Positions 9,429 through 18,399 of a DNA stretch of 64,000 bases are shown piece after piece (position 1 is the first letter of the stretch; each line of letters starts with the position of its first letter). The stretch is from Aeromonas diversa CDC 2478-85 (lineage in GTDB: Bacteria > Pseudomonadota > Gammaproteobacteria > Enterobacterales > Aeromonadaceae). The position numbers and the translations under genes are program-made. Below the pieces are notes generated by a model that worked only from the letters and a program-made list of their open reading frames with translations, was not told the origin of the DNA and ran no database searches. Location: positions 64,833-128,832 of the forward strand of contig NZ_CDCE01000029.1 in assembly GCF_000819805.1 (NCBI RefSeq), written 5' to 3'.

Positions 9429-10538
9429 ATGGCACTGAGCAGCACCGCCGAGATTATCGCCGACATCAAGGCCGGCAAGATGGTGATCCTGATGGACGAC
9501 GAGGACAGGGAGAACGAAGGGGACCTCATCATGGCCGCCTCCTGCGTGCGGCCCGAGGACATCAACTTCATGGCCCGCTATGGCCGTGGCCTCATCTGCC
9601 TGACCCTGACCCGGGATCGCTGCAAGCAGCTGGCCCTGCCCCTGATGGTGGACCGCAACAACGCCCAGTTCTCCACTGCCTTCACCGTCTCCATTGAGGC
9701 GGCAGAAGGGGTCACCACCGGCATCTCGGCCGCCGATCGCGCCGTCACCGTGCTGGCCGCCGTGGCGCCGGATGCCAAGGCCGCCGATCTGGTGCAGCCG
9801 GGCCACATCTTCCCGCTGATGGCCCAGGACGGGGGCGTGTTGACCCGCGCCGGTCACACCGAGGCCGGTTGCGATCTGGCCCGGCTGGCGGGTCATGAGC
9901 CGGCGGCTGTCATCGTCGAGATCCTCAACGAAGACGGCACCATGGCGCGCCGCCCGGATCTCGAGCTGTTCGCCGCCGAGCACGGCATCAAGCTCGGCAC
10001 CATCGCGGATCTTATCGAGTATCGTAACCAGAACGAGACCACGGTGGAGCAGGTGGCCGCGTGCAAGCTGCCGACCGAGTTCGGGGAGTTTGACCTCATC
10101 ACCTTCCGCGACACCGTCGACAACCAGGTCCACTTCGCCCTCAAGAAAGGGGAGGTGACGAGCGACACGCCGACCCTGGTGCGGGTGCACCTGCACGACG
10201 TACTGAGCGATCTGCTGCTGACCGATCGTCATGCGGCGCGCAGCTGGCCGCTGGCCAAGTCGATGGCGCGCATCGCCAGCGAGGGCGGCGTGCTGGTGAT
10301 TCTGGGGGCCGAGGCGAGTGGCCAGGAGATCATCAACCGGGTGCGCCAGTTCGAGGCGGTGGACAAGGGCGAGCAGCCGGAATGCGCCAAGTGGCAGGGC
10401 ACCTCGCGCCGGGTCGGCGTCGGCTCCCAGATCCTCAAGGCCTTGGGCGTGCGTCAGATGCGCCTGCTCAGCACCCCGAAGAAGTACCACGCCCTCGGCG
10501 GTTTCGGCCTGGAAGTGGTGGAGTACGTCAGCGAATAA
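9429..10538 (+). CDS. ribB: DHBP synthase with degenerate GTP cyclohydrolase II domain (RibBX type)
   Basis: 369 residues. The N-terminal half (about 1-205) is 3,4-dihydroxy-2-butanone 4-phosphate synthase, with the acidic motif [11 protein letters not shown], and makes the four-carbon riboflavin precursor from ribulose 5-phosphate. The C-terminal half resembles GTP cyclohydrolase II but lacks its three zinc-binding cysteines: the expected C-x2-GD...C-x-C region reads [11 protein letters not shown]. The GCH II activity should therefore be absent, as in the RibBX variants described in proteobacteria. A separate active ribA is expected elsewhere. It follows ribE after 72 bp with no FMN riboswitch visible. 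Confidence 0.92.
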   Translation: MALSSTAEIIADIKAGKMVILMDDEDRENEGDLIMAASCVRPEDINFMARYGRGLICLTLTRDRCKQLALPLMVDRNNAQFSTAFTVSIEAAEGVTTGISAADRAVTVLAAVAPDAKAADLVQPGHIFPLMAQDGGVLTRAGHTEAGCDLARLAGHEPAAVIVEILNEDGTMARRPDLELFAAEHGIKLGTIADLIEYRNQNETTVEQVAACKLPTEFGEFDLITFRDTVDNQVHFALKKGEVTSDTPTLVRVHLHDVLSDLLLTDRHAARSWPLAKSMARIASEGGVLVILGAEASGQEIINRVRQFEAVDKGEQPECAKWQGTSRRVGVGSQILKALGVRQMRLLSTPKKYHALGGFGLEVVEYVSE

Positions 10539-10556
10539 ACCGGTTTGGCAGGCAAT

Positions 10557-10589
10557 AAAAAGGGCTGACGCCACGGCGCCAGCCCTTTT
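10557..10589. terminator. Bidirectional terminator between ribB and the protease gene
   Basis: Stem GGGCTGACGCC/GGCGCCAGCCC (one A-C mismatch), flanked by five A on the left and four T on the right, so it can serve both convergent genes. Confidence 0.85.
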
Positions 10590-10607
10590 CTATTGGTTGA
10601 ACTCGAT

Positions 10608-11843
10608 TCAGGTGCGGCGGCGCAACCAGGCGAGGGGCAGCAGAAGCAGGCCTGCCAGACCGAAGGCACCACCACCGCCACCACCACTGGAGGTCGCTAC
10701 GGGCTGGGGCTCAGGCTGCGGTTGCGGCTGAGGGGTGGGTTCCGGTGTCACGACCTGCTCTTCTTGCGTCGTGGTACCGACCAGTGCGGCCTCGAGTACA
10801 GTGTCACGCCCTGCCTGGGTACTTGTGATACTGACAAACTCTGTTTTCATCGAGTCGACGGCGTAGTTGCCATCGAAGCGCACCCGAATCGTGCAGCCCC
10901 GACCCGGTTTCAGTTCGGTTTCACAGTCGCTGGTGGCATCTGGCGCTGTCGTCCACAACCCACTCAGGGTAGTTGGTTGCATGGTTCGGTTCACCAACCG
11001 GTACTCTGCCCAGCGGCTCTGTTTAGCGGGGACTTCCAGACCGCGTAGTGACGTCATGGTGACGCTACTCTTTTGTTCATTAATCCAGTCGAGCAGTGCG
11101 GGGGCATAGGTATATCCCCCAGCAATGCCTGAGGCACAGGGGAATGCGCCATAGCTGGTGATGCCGACCAGTTCTCCGCCATAGACCAATGGGCCACCGC
11201 TATCGCCTTTGCAGCTGTCTTGCCCTACTGTATTGCCGGCAAAAATATGGCTCAGTGCCGGGTCGCCATACCATGTGTCCCTGTTGCCCTGATAGGGCAG
11301 CTCTATGGTCTGGAGCACAGGAGAATCAAGGGTTGCGTCAGGATTGATACCACCATAACCATAGGCCCTCAACAGAGTACTTCCGGTACTCCAGGTATCC
11401 CTGACGCCTATGGCCGCCATTTTAATCGGGGCTTGGGTGACAGGGTATGCCAGATGCAGCAGCGCGATATCTTTTTCGAAGGTTGGGATCTCTTCCCCGA
11501 GCGATCTCAGTCGGTTGATGAGGTACTCGGTATTCATCAACACTTGGTCCACTGAGGGACGGAAGTGGGGCTGAGTGAGATCTGAGACCCCAATGGACAC
11601 TTCCATCTTGCCCATTTGAGCATCCTCGACACAGTGGGCCGCGGTCACGACCCACTCCTTGTCGATTAGGGTGCCACCGCAATAGTTGATCCACTCGCCG
11701 TTGACGCGCTCACCGACCGCGACCATCCAGCTGGGGGCCTTGACTGCATTGCCTCCTATGATGCGGGGGGTTGCTTCATTAGCTGCCGCCGGAAGGGCGG
11801 CCAGGCAGGCGAGGGCTATCGCACTTTGTTTAAACAATGACAT
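10608..11843 (-). CDS. Secreted trypsin-like serine protease with GlyGly-CTERM anchor
   Basis: 411 residues. A signal peptide (cleavage near AAA-NEA, about 22) is followed by RIIGG, the usual zymogen activation site. The S1 triad is His70 (TAAHC), Asp125 (DIALLHL) and Ser215 (GDSGGP). After a linker domain comes a Pro/Gln-rich stretch and a C-terminal SSGGGGGG, hydrophobic helix and RRRT, the GlyGly-CTERM signal cut by rhombosortase in type II-secreting bacteria. It is probably exported by the type II system and surface attached. The ATG at 11843 has TGGAG upstream. The natural substrate is unknown. Confidence 0.9.
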   Translation of the reverse strand: MSLFKQSAIALACLAALPAAANEATPRIIGGNAVKAPSWMVAVGERVNGEWINYCGGTLIDKEWVVTAAHCVEDAQMGKMEVSIGVSDLTQPHFRPSVDQVLMNTEYLINRLRSLGEEIPTFEKDIALLHLAYPVTQAPIKMAAIGVRDTWSTGSTLLRAYGYGGINPDATLDSPVLQTIELPYQGNRDTWYGDPALSHIFAGNTVGQDSCKGDSGGPLVYGGELVGITSYGAFPCASGIAGGYTYAPALLDWINEQKSSVTMTSLRGLEVPAKQSRWAEYRLVNRTMQPTTLSGLWTTAPDATSDCETELKPGRGCTIRVRFDGNYAVDSMKTEFVSITSTQAGRDTVLEAALVGTTTQEEQVVTPEPTPQPQPQPEPQPVATSSGGGGGGAFGLAGLLLLPLAWLRRRT

Positions 11844-12117
11844 GCTGAACTCCAAACGATACTCATTATTGATATTTGACGGAGTAGTATGAGGCTTGCT
11901 CTTGTTTGATTTAAATGTCAATAAGGGTTCCGTCGGTGCCGAATGACGGAAGTGTTATCTGTCTCTCATGAGAAACGCTTGAGAGAAAGCCAAGGGGTAA
12001 GGGATTAAAGGGGGCGAGTGCCCAATACAGGCAAGTCGTTATGCCGGTTTTGGTCCCTGACCCTTTGTGCTAGAATGTGCCCCACTTTGACTCAAGGCCT
12101 CTATCACAGGACTGCCC

Positions 12118-12588
12118 ATGAAGGTTATCGAAGGGAATATTGCCGCCCCCGAGGCGCGTGTCGCCATCGTCGTGGCTCGTTTCAACAGCTTCATCAATGA
12201 CAGCCTGGTAGAAGGCGCCCTTGATGTGCTCAAGCGTCAGGGTCAGATCGCCGATCACAACATCACCCTGGTCAAGGTACCGGGTGCTGTCGAGATCCCG
12301 CTGGCGATCAAAAAGCTGGCCAAGAGCGGCCAGTACAACGCCATTGTGGCGCTGGGCACCGTGATCCGTGGTGGTACCTACCACTTCGATCTGGTCGCCA
12401 ATGAGAACAGCAAGGGCATGGCCCAGGTGATGATGGAGTTCGAGATCCCCGTCGCCTTCGGCGTGCTGACCACAGAGAATATTGAACAAGCCATCGAGCG
12501 TGCCGGTACCAAGGCGGGTAACAAGGGTGCAGAGGCTGCACTGAGTGCGCTCGAAATGATCAACGTCCTGAAGCAACTGGACGTGTAA
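12118..12588 (+). CDS. ribH: 6,7-dimethyl-8-ribityllumazine synthase
   Basis: 156 residues. It condenses the DHBP product of RibB with the RibD product to give the lumazine used by riboflavin synthase. The typical ARFNSFI start region and the [12 protein letters not shown] catalytic stretch are present. It starts a ribH-nusB-thiL-pgpA run. A TAGAAT -10-like box lies 45 bp upstream (about 12072-12077). It is separated from the other rib genes by the inverted protease gene. Confidence 0.97.
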   Translation: MKVIEGNIAAPEARVAIVVARFNSFINDSLVEGALDVLKRQGQIADHNITLVKVPGAVEIPLAIKKLAKSGQYNAIVALGTVIRGGTYHFDLVANENSKGMAQVMMEFEIPVAFGVLTTENIEQAIERAGTKAGNKGAEAALSALEMINVLKQLDV

Positions 12589-12602
12589 CGAGGAGAGAGA
12601 GA

Positions 12603-13016
12603 TTGAAACCGTCTGAGCGCCGCAAAGCCCGCCATTTCGCCACCCAGGCCATCTATCAGTGGCAGATGACCAAAGATAACGTGGGCGATATCGAGGAGCA
12701 GTTCAAGGTCGAGCAGGATACCAAGGGCGTGGATCTCGCCTACTTCCGCGATCTGCTGTTTGGCGTGTCGCTGTACTGCAACGATCTGGACAAGGTCTTC
12801 TCGCCCTTCCTCTCCCGTCCGCTGGAAGAGGTGGACCTGGTGGACAAGGCGATCCTGCGCCTGGCTACCTACGAGCTGACCCGTCGTGACGATGTGCCGC
12901 CGCGCGTGGCCATCAACGAGGCGATCGAACTGGCCAAGGCCTTCGCCGCCGAAGACAGCCACAAGTTCGTCAACGGTGTGCTGGATAAGGTCGTCAAATC
13001 CCTGGGCAAGCAGTAA
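12603..13016 (+). CDS. nusB: Transcription antitermination factor NusB
   Basis: 137 residues, all-helical NusB fold. It binds boxA RNA with NusE (S10) in rRNA antitermination. Translation must begin at the TTG at 12603, which follows GAGGAGAGAGA and gives [21 protein letters not shown] when written with Met, aligned to E. coli NusB from its first residue; no ATG or GTG fits. It sits 14 bp after ribH. Confidence 0.96.
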   Translation: MKPSERRKARHFATQAIYQWQMTKDNVGDIEEQFKVEQDTKGVDLAYFRDLLFGVSLYCNDLDKVFSPFLSRPLEEVDLVDKAILRLATYELTRRDDVPPRVAINEAIELAKAFAAEDSHKFVNGVLDKVVKSLGKQ

Positions 13017-13043
13017 GCGCGGCCCGAAACCGAATAAGAGAGG

Positions 13044-13065
13044 AGCCAGCGCAAGCTGGCTTTTT
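13044..13065 (+). promoter_or_regulatory. Terminator-like hairpin just before thiL
   Basis: Stem AGCCAGC/GCTGGCT with a GCAA (GNRA) tetraloop and five T. It lies between the AGAGGAG ribosome site (13038-13044) and the thiL ATG at 13071. It could attenuate read-through from nusB, or fold to bring the ribosome site within normal distance of the start. Confidence 0.7.
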
Positions 13066-13070
13066 ATTGC

Positions 13071-14030
13071 ATGGGTGAATTCGAGCTGATCGACAAGTAC
13101 TTCAAGGTGGCCCACCACCGTAAGGATGTGGTGCTGGGGCCGGGGGACGACTGTGCCCTGCTGACCCTGCCGCCCGATACCCAGCTGGCGGTGAGTACCG
13201 ATACGCTGGTGAGCGGGGTGCACTTCCTGCCCGAGATGGACCCGGTGGATCTCGGCTACAAGGCGCTGGCGGTGAACCTCTCGGATCTGGCCGCCATGGG
13301 CGCCGAGCCGCGCTGGGTCTCCCTGGCGCTGACCCTGCCCGCCATCAACGAGAGCTGGGTCGCCGGCTTCGCCGAGGGCTTCCTGGAGCTCGCCGAGTAC
13401 TACAACGTGGCCCTGGTCGGCGGTGACATGACCCGTGGCCCGCTCTCCATCACTGTCTCGGTCAAGGGGTCTGTGCCCAGCGGCAAGGCGCTGCTGCGCA
13501 GCGGGGCCAAGGCCGGTGACGGCATCTATGTCACCGGGACGCTCGGTGACGCCGCCCTGGCCCTGAGCCATCTGTTGGCCAGACGCACCCTGAACGAGAA
13601 CCAGCTGGCGGCCGTGTTGCCTCGGCTCGATCATCCGCATCCCCGCATACTGGCCGGTCAGGCTCTGCGTGGCATCGCCAACGCGGCGCTCGATCTCTCC
13701 GACGGACTGGCTTCGGATCTGGGCCACGTGCTGCGGGCCTCGGGCGTGCGCGCCCAGATCGATCTGGACGCCTTGCCCCTGTCGCCGGTGCTGCAGGATG
13801 CGGTCTCCCCCGAGGAGGCGTGGCAACTGGCCCTGGCCGGTGGCGACGACTACGAGCTGCTGTTTACCGTCCCCGAGGAGCACCGCGGCGTGCTCGACAC
13901 CGCCCTGGCCCACAGCGGGGTCAAGTTCACCCGCATCGGCCGCATTCTGGCGGGTGAGCCGGGGATCGAGTGGCTGCTGGCCGACAAGCCGGTCAGCTTG
14001 ACCCTCAAGGGATGGGATCACTTCGCATGA
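13071..14030 (+). CDS. thiL: Thiamine-monophosphate kinase
   Basis: 319 residues. It phosphorylates thiamine monophosphate to thiamine diphosphate with ATP. Family motifs in order are GPGDDCALL, STDTLVSG, GGDMTRGP, LSDGLASDLGH and GGDDYELLF. The start gives MGEFELI, matching E. coli ThiL near its N-terminus. The stop overlaps pgpA (ATGA). The leader hairpin noted separately makes its translation unusual. Confidence 0.97.
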   Translation: MGEFELIDKYFKVAHHRKDVVLGPGDDCALLTLPPDTQLAVSTDTLVSGVHFLPEMDPVDLGYKALAVNLSDLAAMGAEPRWVSLALTLPAINESWVAGFAEGFLELAEYYNVALVGGDMTRGPLSITVSVKGSVPSGKALLRSGAKAGDGIYVTGTLGDAALALSHLLARRTLNENQLAAVLPRLDHPHPRILAGQALRGIANAALDLSDGLASDLGHVLRASGVRAQIDLDALPLSPVLQDAVSPEEAWQLALAGGDDYELLFTVPEEHRGVLDTALAHSGVKFTRIGRILAGEPGIEWLLADKPVSLTLKGWDHFA

Positions 14031-14509
14031 TCAAACCCGAGCTGAAACGGCTGAACCTGGCCAACCCTCTCCACCTGCTGGCGGTGGGGTTTGGCTCCGG
14101 CCTCTCTACCAAGGCGCCCGGCACCATGGGGACCCTGGCCGCCATTCCGCTTTATCTGTGGGTGAGTGGGCTGCCTACGCCCTGGTTTATCGCCTTGCTG
14201 GTGTTCGGCTTTGTGGCCGGCATTTATATCTGCCAGGCGGCCACCGATGCCATCGGCATGGCCGATCACGGGGGGATCGTCTGGGACGAGATCATCGGCT
14301 TTGGCGTCACCATGATAGCGGCGCCGGCCGGCTGGGTCTGGGTTGTGGTCGGATTCGCCCTGTTTCGCCTCTTCGATGTCCTCAAACCCTGGCCCATCTC
14401 CTGGTTCGATCGGCGCATCCACGGTGGGCTCGGCATCATGCTCGACGATCTCATCGCCGGTCTCTTCGCCCTGGCCTGTATGCAATTGCTGGCCCACTGG
14501 TGGGGATAG
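14027..14509 (+). CDS. pgpA: Phosphatidylglycerophosphatase A
   Basis: 160 residues, inner-membrane enzyme that dephosphorylates phosphatidylglycerol phosphate. It shows the family motif APGTMGTL and the DEIIGF acidic motif, with several hydrophobic helices. It is coupled to thiL by a four-base overlap, the same order as in E. coli, and is closed by a terminator. Confidence 0.96.
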   Translation: MIKPELKRLNLANPLHLLAVGFGSGLSTKAPGTMGTLAAIPLYLWVSGLPTPWFIALLVFGFVAGIYICQAATDAIGMADHGGIVWDEIIGFGVTMIAAPAGWVWVVVGFALFRLFDVLKPWPISWFDRRIHGGLGIMLDDLIAGLFALACMQLLAHWWG

Positions 14510-14525
14510 ACGAGTCGAGACCATG

Positions 14526-14555
14526 AGGGGACGCCGAGGCGTCCCCTATTTTTTT
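14526..14555 (+). terminator. Intrinsic terminator of pgpA
   Basis: Near-perfect stem AGGGGACGCC/GGCGTCCCCT followed by A and seven T. Confidence 0.92.
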
Positions 14556-14601
14556 CTGATTAATTGTTAATCAGCGAGAGATAGTGCGGTTGAAAAGAAT
14601 G

Positions 14602-14619
14602 AGTGAATAAAAATTCACT
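14602..14619. promoter_or_regulatory. ArgR-like operator (ARG box)
   Basis: AGTGAATAAAAATTCACT is a perfect palindrome apart from its AT centre and contains TGAAT-N4-ATTCA, the core of the enterobacterial ARG box. Only one box is evident; E. coli operators usually have two, 3 bp apart. It is 380 bp before the ABC transporter start. Confidence 0.45.
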
Positions 14620-14997
14620 GCTTAGTCTCGTGGGAATCCGTTTGTGAAAAAAGAGTAAGGTTCTGATTGTTGTGGCAGTGTTGAGCTCAACGTCTATGAA
14701 TTTGTGATTATGTCGGTATATATCACTGGTTTTGTGCTGTATATATCATTTATACGCTGTTGTCGTGTGCCTTATCACCATCCAGGTGATGGAATTGTAT
14801 AAATCCATCATTTACACGGAGGGGGGAAACGGTTTAGGTTACAGGCGGGTTATTCCAAAAAAATGCAAAAAACCCGCGCGGATTGCTGGTTTGTCTGTCT
14901 CACGGAGTGAGCCTGCCGAGGCTCGAGACCAACCCGGCATCTGCGGATCATTTATGGACGAATTTGTTTGGGACGGATGTCCCCCGCAGAGGTAACC

Positions 14998-16722
14998 ATG
15001 TCCTTGCTCGAAGTAAAGAACCTGCGGATCGAGTACCCCTCCCGCTACGGGGTGCACGCCGCGGTAAAGGATCTCTCTTTCTCCATCGAGAAAGGGGAAA
15101 TTGTCGGTGTGGTCGGTGAGTCCGGCGCCGGTAAGTCCACCATAGGCAATGCCATTATCGATCTTTTGAGTCCACCGGGGCGCATCGCCCGGGGGGATAT
15201 CTATCTCAATGGTGAGCTCATCTCGGGCCTTGGCCAGGGAGAGATGCGCGCCATCCGCGGATCGCGCATCGGTTTCATCTTCCAGGATCCCATGACCTCT
15301 CTGAACCCCCTGTTCACGGTGGAGCAGCAGCTGGTCGAGACCATACTCGCCAACACCGACCTGACCCGCCAGCAGGCTTTCGACAAGGCGCTCGGTCTGA
15401 TGCAGGCGGTGGGGATCCCAAGCCCCGAGCTGCGTATCAAGCAGTACCCGCACCAGTTCTCGGGCGGCATGCGTCAGCGGGTGGTGATCGCCATCGCCCT
15501 GTCGTGCGACCCCGAGCTCATCATCGCTGACGAGCCGACCACGGCGCTGGATGTCTCCATTCAGGATCAAATCCTCCAGCTCATTCGCACCCTGTGCAAG
15601 GAGCGTCAGGTGGGCTGCATGCTGGTCACCCACGACATGGGGGTGGTCTCCAATGTCACCGACAAGGTGGTGGTGATGTACCGTGGGGAACTGGTGGAGT
15701 TCGGCACCACTGAGCAGGTGCTGGGGGCGCCCGAGCACCCCTATACGCGCAGCCTCATCTCGGCGGTGCCGCGCTCCGACGTCAAGCTGGTGCGTTTCCC
15801 GCAGGTCTCCTACATCGAGGACGCCAGCGCTCCCGATACCAGCATCGATCTCAAGACCCACTGGCTTGGTCAGAGTCAGGACGAGCGTCCCTATGAGGGG
15901 GCTCTGCTGCGGGTCGAGCACATGGATCTGAAGTTTGTCACCAAGGACTCCCTGTTCCCGAGCCGCCGCCAATATGTGCAGGCGTGCAGCGACATCAGCT
16001 TCGAGATCTTCGAAGGGGAGACCTTCGGCCTGGTGGGTGAGTCGGGCTCTGGCAAGTCCACCATAGCCCGGGCCATCACGGGCCTCTATCCGCCCGATGC
16101 CGGCAAGATAGTGTTTGAGGGGGTCGATCTCACCGCCCTCAAGGGAGAGCACGAGCGCCGTCCCCTGCGCCGCCAGATGCAGATGGTGTTCCAGAACCCC
16201 TACTCGTCGATGAACCCGCGCATGAAGGTGCGTGACATCATCGCCGAGCCGATCCGCTTCCACCGCCTCGCCCAGAGCGAGCGCCAGATTGAGCAGATCG
16301 TCGGGGACCTGCTCGATCACGTGGGGCTCGGTCGCGGCGCCGGGGTCAAGTATCCCCACGAGTTTTCCGGCGGCCAGCGCCAGCGCATCTCGATTGCCCG
16401 CGCGCTCGCCACCCGCCCGCGTTTCCTCATCTGCGACGAGCCGACCTCGGCGCTGGATGTGTCGGTGCAAGCCCAGATCCTCAACCTGCTCAAGGACTTG
16501 CAGCAGGAGCTGGGCCTCACCATGTTGTTTATCAGTCACGATCTGCCGGTCATTCGCCAGATGTGTGATCGCATCGGGGTGATGAAACACGGTCATCTGG
16601 TCGAGGTGGCCGAGACCGAGAAGCTGTTTACCAATGCCGAGCATGAGTACAGCCGCAAGCTGATCTCGCTGATGCCGGAGTTCAAGGGAATGTCCCGCGA
16701 GGGGCTGGAAATCGCAAGCTAA
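14998..16722 (+). CDS. Peptide-type ABC importer, fused double ATPase
   Basis: 574 residues formed by two complete OppD/OppF-type ATPase domains. Walker A motifs GESGAGKST (about 38-46) and GESGSGKST (about 346-354) each have a signature (FSGGMRQR, FSGGQRQR) and Walker B-DEPT. It powers uptake through the two permeases downstream. Fusions of this type are known, for example GsiA and YejF. The start at 14998 follows AGAGGTAACC. It is the first gene of ATPase-SBP-permease-permease. Confidence 0.93.
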   Translation: MSLLEVKNLRIEYPSRYGVHAAVKDLSFSIEKGEIVGVVGESGAGKSTIGNAIIDLLSPPGRIARGDIYLNGELISGLGQGEMRAIRGSRIGFIFQDPMTSLNPLFTVEQQLVETILANTDLTRQQAFDKALGLMQAVGIPSPELRIKQYPHQFSGGMRQRVVIAIALSCDPELIIADEPTTALDVSIQDQILQLIRTLCKERQVGCMLVTHDMGVVSNVTDKVVVMYRGELVEFGTTEQVLGAPEHPYTRSLISAVPRSDVKLVRFPQVSYIEDASAPDTSIDLKTHWLGQSQDERPYEGALLRVEHMDLKFVTKDSLFPSRRQYVQACSDISFEIFEGETFGLVGESGSGKSTIARAITGLYPPDAGKIVFEGVDLTALKGEHERRPLRRQMQMVFQNPYSSMNPRMKVRDIIAEPIRFHRLAQSERQIEQIVGDLLDHVGLGRGAGVKYPHEFSGGQRQRISIARALATRPRFLICDEPTSALDVSVQAQILNLLKDLQQELGLTMLFISHDLPVIRQMCDRIGVMKHGHLVEVAETEKLFTNAEHEYSRKLISLMPEFKGMSREGLEIAS

Positions 16723-16737
16723 AACAAAGAGATACGC

Positions 16738-18306
16738 ATGGAGAACAAGATGAAGAAAGGAATGTCCAAGGTTGCAATGGCGCTGCTGGCCGCTGGCCTG
16801 GCCTTCAATGTCTCTGCCGCCGATATCAAGGTGGCCGTGGCCTCCGACCCGACCTCGTTGGATCCCCAGGAGCAGCTCTCCGGCCAGACCCTGGAGATGT
16901 CCCATTTGGTGTTCGATCCCCTGGTGCGCTGGACGCAAGATCTGCAGTTTGAGCCGCGCCTGGCCGAGAAGTATGAGCGCATCGACGACAAGACAGTCCG
17001 TTTCCACCTGCGCAAGGGCGTCAAGTTCCACTCCGGCAATGACTTCACCGCGGACGACGTGGTGTGGACCGTCAACCGCCTGAAGGCCTCTCCGGACTTC
17101 AAGGCGATCTTCGATCCCATCGCCGAGGCCAAGAAGGTCGACGACCACACCGTCGATCTGGTCACAGTGAACCCCTATCCGCTGATCCTGCAGACCGTCA
17201 CCTACATCTTCCCGATGGACTCCAAGTTCTACACCGGCAAGACCGAGGACGGTAAGGACAAGGCCGAGATCATCAAAAATGGCGCCTCCTACGCCTCGAC
17301 CAATGTCTCCGGCACCGGCCCGTTCACCGTCAAGTTCCGCGAGCAGGGTGTGAAGCTCGACTACGCTCGCAACCCCAACTACTGGGACAAGGGCTCCAAG
17401 GGTAACGTGCAGAACCTGACCCTGGTGCCGATCAAGGAAGACGCGACCCGCGTGGCGGCCCTGCTGGGCGGCGACGTGGATGTCATCTACCCGGTCGCCC
17501 CGAACGATCTGGACCGTGTCGAGAAGGGGGCCAACACCCAGCTGGTGACCCTGTCCGGGACCCGCGCCATCATCATCGAGCTGAACCAGAACACCAACCC
17601 GGCCCTGAAGGACAAGCGCGTGCGTCAGGCCATCGACTACGCCATCAACCAGGTGGGTATCGTCGAGAAGATCAACAAGGGCTTCGGCACCCCGGCAGGG
17701 CAATTGAGCCCGAAGGGCTACGCCGGCTATAACGAGGCGTTGACCCCGCGTTACGACCTGACCAAGGCCAAGGCGCTGATGAAGGAAGCGGGCTACGAGA
17801 AGGGCTTCAAGCTGACCTTCATCTCCCCGGCCGCCCGCTACGTGAACGACGTGAAGATCGCCCAGGCCGTCTCCGCCATGCTCTCCAAGATCAACATCAA
17901 GGTGGATCTGAAGACCATGCCGGTGGCCCAGTACTGGCCGGAGTTTGACAAGTGCGCCGCCGACATGCAGCTGATTGGCTGGCACTCCGACACCGAGGAC
18001 AGCGCCAACTTCTATGAGTTCCTGACCTTCAGCAAGGACGCCAAGACCGGCATGGGTCAGTACAACTGCTCCGGTTATGCCAACGCCGAGGCCGACAAGC
18101 TGGTGACCCAGGCCAACGCCGAAACCGATCCGGCCAAGCGTGCCGCCATGCTGCAGAAGGTCGAGGCCATCCTGGCCGAGGACGCCCCCTTCGTGCCCCT
18201 GCACTGGGAAAACCTGGCCTATGGCGCCAAGAAGAACGCCGACATCAAGCCGGTGGTCAACGTGATGAACTTCCCGTACTTCGGCGATCTGGTCATCAAG
18301 CAGTAA
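16738..18306 (+). CDS. Peptide-type ABC transporter periplasmic binding protein
   Basis: 522 residues of the SBP_bac_5 (DppA/OppA) family. A signal peptide precedes a likely cut after NVSA (about 27), and the N-lobe begins with the family-like DPTSLDPQEQLSG. It captures an oligopeptide or similar ligand in the periplasm; the ligand cannot be read from sequence. An alternative start at 16750 would drop MENK and has GGAG upstream. It is 15 bp after the ATPase gene; a strong hairpin follows, suggesting higher expression than the permeases. Confidence 0.92.
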   Translation: MENKMKKGMSKVAMALLAAGLAFNVSAADIKVAVASDPTSLDPQEQLSGQTLEMSHLVFDPLVRWTQDLQFEPRLAEKYERIDDKTVRFHLRKGVKFHSGNDFTADDVVWTVNRLKASPDFKAIFDPIAEAKKVDDHTVDLVTVNPYPLILQTVTYIFPMDSKFYTGKTEDGKDKAEIIKNGASYASTNVSGTGPFTVKFREQGVKLDYARNPNYWDKGSKGNVQNLTLVPIKEDATRVAALLGGDVDVIYPVAPNDLDRVEKGANTQLVTLSGTRAIIIELNQNTNPALKDKRVRQAIDYAINQVGIVEKINKGFGTPAGQLSPKGYAGYNEALTPRYDLTKAKALMKEAGYEKGFKLTFISPAARYVNDVKIAQAVSAMLSKINIKVDLKTMPVAQYWPEFDKCAADMQLIGWHSDTEDSANFYEFLTFSKDAKTGMGQYNCSGYANAEADKLVTQANAETDPAKRAAMLQKVEAILAEDAPFVPLHWENLAYGAKKNADIKPVVNVMNFPYFGDLVIKQ

Positions 18307-18328
18307 GGCCGTCAGCCACCAAGGACCC

Positions 18329-18382
18329 GGCGGGGGCGCGAGCCCCCGCCTTGATCAAAAAGCCTGCACTCATAAAGCAGGC
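18329..18382 (+). promoter_or_regulatory. Intercistronic hairpins between binding protein and permease
   Basis: First a 9-bp stem GGCGGGGGC/GCCCCCGCC with a GCGA tetraloop (18329-18350), then GCCTGC/GCAGGC (18362-18382). Neither has a full T run. Such stems often protect the upstream binding-protein mRNA or reduce read-through. Confidence 0.7.
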
Positions 18383-18399
18383 CACGTAGAAGGACCAGC

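Larger units (their letters stand above)
14510..14997. other. 488-bp AT-rich non-coding leader before the ABC importer
   Basis: No convincing gene. It holds the pgpA terminator, an ArgR-like palindrome (14602-14619), two near-repeats of GTATATATCA (about 14714 and 14738) that resemble -10 regions, a short dyad ATCACC/GGTGAT around 14775-14791 and an inverted repeat GCGGGTT/AACCCGC (14845-14851 and 14871-14877). The base composition is much lower in GC than the neighbours. Confidence 0.7.

Noticed and set aside
14732-14995. Possible 87-residue gene in the ABC-operon leader
   Set aside because: No ribosome site, odd composition and no recognisable domain; it spans the leader's inverted repeat and ends just before the true start.
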